Positions 4,471-6,134 of a DNA stretch of 6,134 nt are shown here, piece after piece; position 1 is the first letter of the stretch, and each line of letters begins with the position of its first letter. The stretch comes from Clostridia bacterium (GTDB lineage Bacteria; Bacillota_A; Clostridia; UBA1212; UBA1255). The notes below the pieces were generated by a model. It had not been told where the DNA came from. It saw only the letters and a program-made list of their open reading frames with translations, and did not search any database. Made by a program: the position numbers and the translations under genes. Location of the stretch: contig JAFWZH010000226.1 of assembly GCA_017522515.1 (NCBI GenBank), positions 1 through 6,134 of the forward strand, given 5' to 3'.

Positions 4471-4863
4471 TCAAATAAACTTTGTAATAAAGTCAAAAAT
4501 AGATTTAAAAATTTCTAAAGCAAGCTTAAAGAAAAACTTAACAGCAAAAGCAAAAAGAAGTAAACCGATAAACCAAAAAAGAAAATCATCAGTAAAATTT
4601 GTATCTGCAAAATTAAGCTTAGAAAAAAAACTATCTACAAACAATTTACCTTTAGTAGAAAAATCAACGGATTGAACACTAAGCAAATTAAGAATAAAAT
4701 CTGTAAGATTACCGAAAGTTTCAATATATGCAAACTCGAAAAAATCCAAGTACAAATTATAAAGTGGTGAATGGAATTCTAAAAGGTTAGCAACAATCTC
4801 TGAAAACTTTTCAAAAAGAAACTCCAAAATATTAGAAACAACAGAATCTTCTAAGCGTAACAT
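4471..4863 (-). CDS. 130-aa hydrophobic protein after the adsorption gene (positional pVI counterpart)
   Basis: ATG at 4863 follows AGGTGGTGGTTTAA, which begins with the TAG stop of the upstream gene. The protein is rich in Phe, Leu and Asp/Glu. Residues 1-65 look like amphipathic helices (SNILEFLFEKFSEIVANLLE; YLDFFEFAYIETF), and a strong transmembrane segment covers about 94-113 (FLFWFIGLLLFAFAVKFFF), with a lysine-punctuated hydrophobic end (FKLALEIFKSIFDFITKFI). In Ff phages pVI (112 aa, hydrophobic) is encoded directly after pIII and helps anchor it, so this is the positional counterpart. That equation rests on order and composition only. Confidence 0.8.
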   Translation of the reverse strand: MLRLEDSVVSNILEFLFEKFSEIVANLLEFHSPLYNLYLDFFEFAYIETFGNLTDFILNLLSVQSVDFSTKGKLFVDSFFSKLNFADTNFTDDFLFWFIGLLLFAFAVKFFFKLALEIFKSIFDFITKFI

Positions 4864-4875
4864 TTAAACCACCAC

Positions 4876-6134
4876 CTAAATAATTACTTTTATAATCCCT
4901 AAAACAACAATAGATGTAAGACCGAGAATGATAATACTTTGGTAGTTCTTCGGGAAATAAGAAAAAAACTTATTAACAAACTTGAAAAAAGAACTGAAAT
5001 TTCTTGATAATTGGTCGATGTCACTTGATACGGTATTTTGATTTCTATAATAAGTATCCCAAGCATTTAAATCTGAATCCCAATTAACCCAAGGGTCATC
5101 TGAACCCTCAGTAACCCATTGATTAGTATCAACTCTATCAATAACCATTTCACCATTTTCGTCAATATAACCATTAGCACGATTAAACAAAAGACGGTCA
5201 TCTTCATCAAATGCATATGAGTTATCATTATTTGTAGCATCAAATTCAGCAGGATTTAAAATAGAAAATTGAGAACTATAAACCAATTGAAGAGTATCAA
5301 GTTCAACATTGTAATCAGCACAAGCAGGAACTTGAAATTCATGTAAATTAGTAAATGGTGTAACATATGATAAATCATTTCTGATAGCATAAACTACAAC
5401 ATTATAATTTTGAAAAGTATTCAACTTAACTTGATTAAAATTAATAGTAACAAAATCAGAATCACCAGAAGAAACCATATGCCAAGAGGACGGAGCATAA
5501 CCAGTTATAACACCATTCTGCCGATGCGGTAAATACAACCATTCGTCTTTGACATATACATAAACAGGGGAACCATTATAAGTTTTACCGTTGAAATTTG
5601 AATCATATTTAGCAACAAGTGGGTCAGTATTAAAAGGTAAAAAAGCATCAGATTCACGATAAATAGCCATTAAATACTGAATATCAAACTTTGAATTATT
5701 AGAAACCTTAAATGAAAAATCATCAAGTGTAACCGTCTGACCACGGTCGGAAACTGTTCGATTAAACGTTCCGGTCAATTCTGGAGAAAAAACTACATCA
5801 ACATTTAAAGTAGAAGCAGCTGAATCAAAATCATAAAAAAATGGAAAATCGGGAATATTAGAAGCTTGATAAAAATAATGATTACCGTCAGAAGAATTTG
5901 GGTCAATCATAGAGCCTCCAAAAAACCAACAAGTCTTAAAAGTACCATTTAATTTATTATAAGAAAATCCCATTTCATAATGAGAATCAACAGCAGCGTT
6001 ATTAAATAAATGATTAGAATTAGCAAAATCAGAAATGAAACTACAATAATAAATACGCTGAACACCATTTTGAATATAAATAAAAGAATCTGTTTCAGTA
6101 ATCAAAGATAAGTCATTAAAGAGAACACAGGTAA
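4876..6134 (-). CDS. Adsorption-type (pIII-like) surface protein, C-terminally anchored, 5' end cut by window
   Basis: The frame is open to the window edge: 418 codons plus the stop are visible, and the true start lies outside. TTG at 6105 is an available start, but it has no ribosome site and no signal peptide follows, so it is probably internal. Most of the protein looks extracellular: rich in Asn, Asp, Ser, Thr and aromatic residues, with only three cysteines after that TTG and beta-type alternation (TFNRTVSDRGQTVTLDDFSF; YVYVKDEWLYLP). Counted from the TTG, acidic and Trp-rich repeats (WVTEGSDDPWVNWDSDLNAW) occur near 332-351, then a helical FSSFFKFVNKFFSYF stretch. The end is a transmembrane segment at about 388-409 (IIILGLTSIVVLGIIKVII). 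A large exposed domain with a C-terminal anchor, upstream of small membrane proteins and zot, is the layout of Ff pIII. Host receptor unknown. Confidence 0.8.
   Translation of the reverse strand, partial: TCVLFNDLSLITETDSFIYIQNGVQRIYYCSFISDFANSNHLFNNAAVDSHYEMGFSYNKLNGTFKTCWFFGGSMIDPNSSDGNHYFYQASNIPDFPFFYDFDSAASTLNVDVVFSPELTGTFNRTVSDRGQTVTLDDFSFKVSNNSKFDIQYLMAIYRESDAFLPFNTDPLVAKYDSNFNGKTYNGSPVYVYVKDEWLYLPHRQNGVITGYAPSSWHMVSSGDSDFVTINFNQVKLNTFQNYNVVVYAIRNDLSYVTPFTNLHEFQVPACADYNVELDTLQLVYSSQFSILNPAEFDATNNDNSYAFDEDDRLLFNRANGYIDENGEMVIDRVDTNQWVTEGSDDPWVNWDSDLNAWDTYYRNQNTVSSDIDQLSRNFSSFFKFVNKFFSYFPKNYQSIIILGLTSIVVLGIIKVII

Noticed and set aside
1..6134. Complete circular genome
   Set aside because: The ends share no repeat, and the junction leaves the adsorption protein without a start region.
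1..6134. TGA recoding (Trp) as in Mollicutes
   Set aside because: Trp codons checked are TGG, and TGA ends several genes at sensible places, including rep, zot and the 130-aa and 52-aa genes.
1..6134. CRISPR array, tRNA, integrase or transposase
   Set aside because: No regularly spaced repeats, no tRNA-like cloverleaf noticed, and no recombinase motifs in any supported gene.

Overview
This window looks like most of a filamentous phage (inovirus) genome, free or integrated, from a low-GC Gram-positive host, probably a gut-type Clostridia/Firmicutes member (inference). The evidence is a Zot/pI-type assembly ATPase, a Rep_trans-type rolling-circle initiator, a series of very small membrane proteins, and an anchored adsorption-type protein. 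All genes lie on the minus strand and are tightly packed. They have strong Shine-Dalgarno sites (AAAGGAG, TAGGTGAT), AT-rich codons and no outer-membrane secretin (pIV) gene, which fits a single-membrane host. Trp is read from TGG, and TGA, TAG and TAA all act as stops, so the standard bacterial code applies.

Reading in the direction of transcription (high to low coordinates): (1) 6134-2993 is the virion and assembly block. It holds a pIII-like adsorption protein cut by the window edge, a 130-aa membrane protein, a 52-aa membrane protein, a 125-aa membrane protein whose second half is overprinted by the next gene, a 101-aa single-pass protein starting at GTG, and Zot, which is coupled to it by a TAATG overlap. 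(2) 2992-2886 is a GC-rich gap with two strong hairpins. (3) 2885-1709 is the replication block: a four-cysteine zinc-ribbon protein overlapping the Rep gene. (4) 1708-1422 is the main noncoding region. It holds a 115-nt nested inverted repeat (a candidate origin or packaging structure) and a 64-nt inverted, degenerate copy of a piece of the rep gene. (5) 1421-20 is an accessory/early block: a 68-aa gene that appears to start at ATT, a membrane-anchored Cys-rich protein, a short cytosine-C5-methyltransferase-like protein, a second Cys-rich protein related to the first, and a 35-aa membrane peptide starting at TTG.

The order Rep - small genes - adsorption protein - membrane proteins - Zot matches the classical Ff-phage order if the element is circular. 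The two ends of the window share no visible terminal repeat, and joining them gives the adsorption gene neither a signal peptide nor a ribosome binding site. The window is therefore best treated as an open fragment. No integrase, transposase, tRNA or CRISPR is visible. Most interesting are the overlooked ATT-start gene, the inverted rep fragment, the nested hairpin, the paired Cys-rich proteins flanking a methyltransferase, and the 191-nt out-of-frame overlap.
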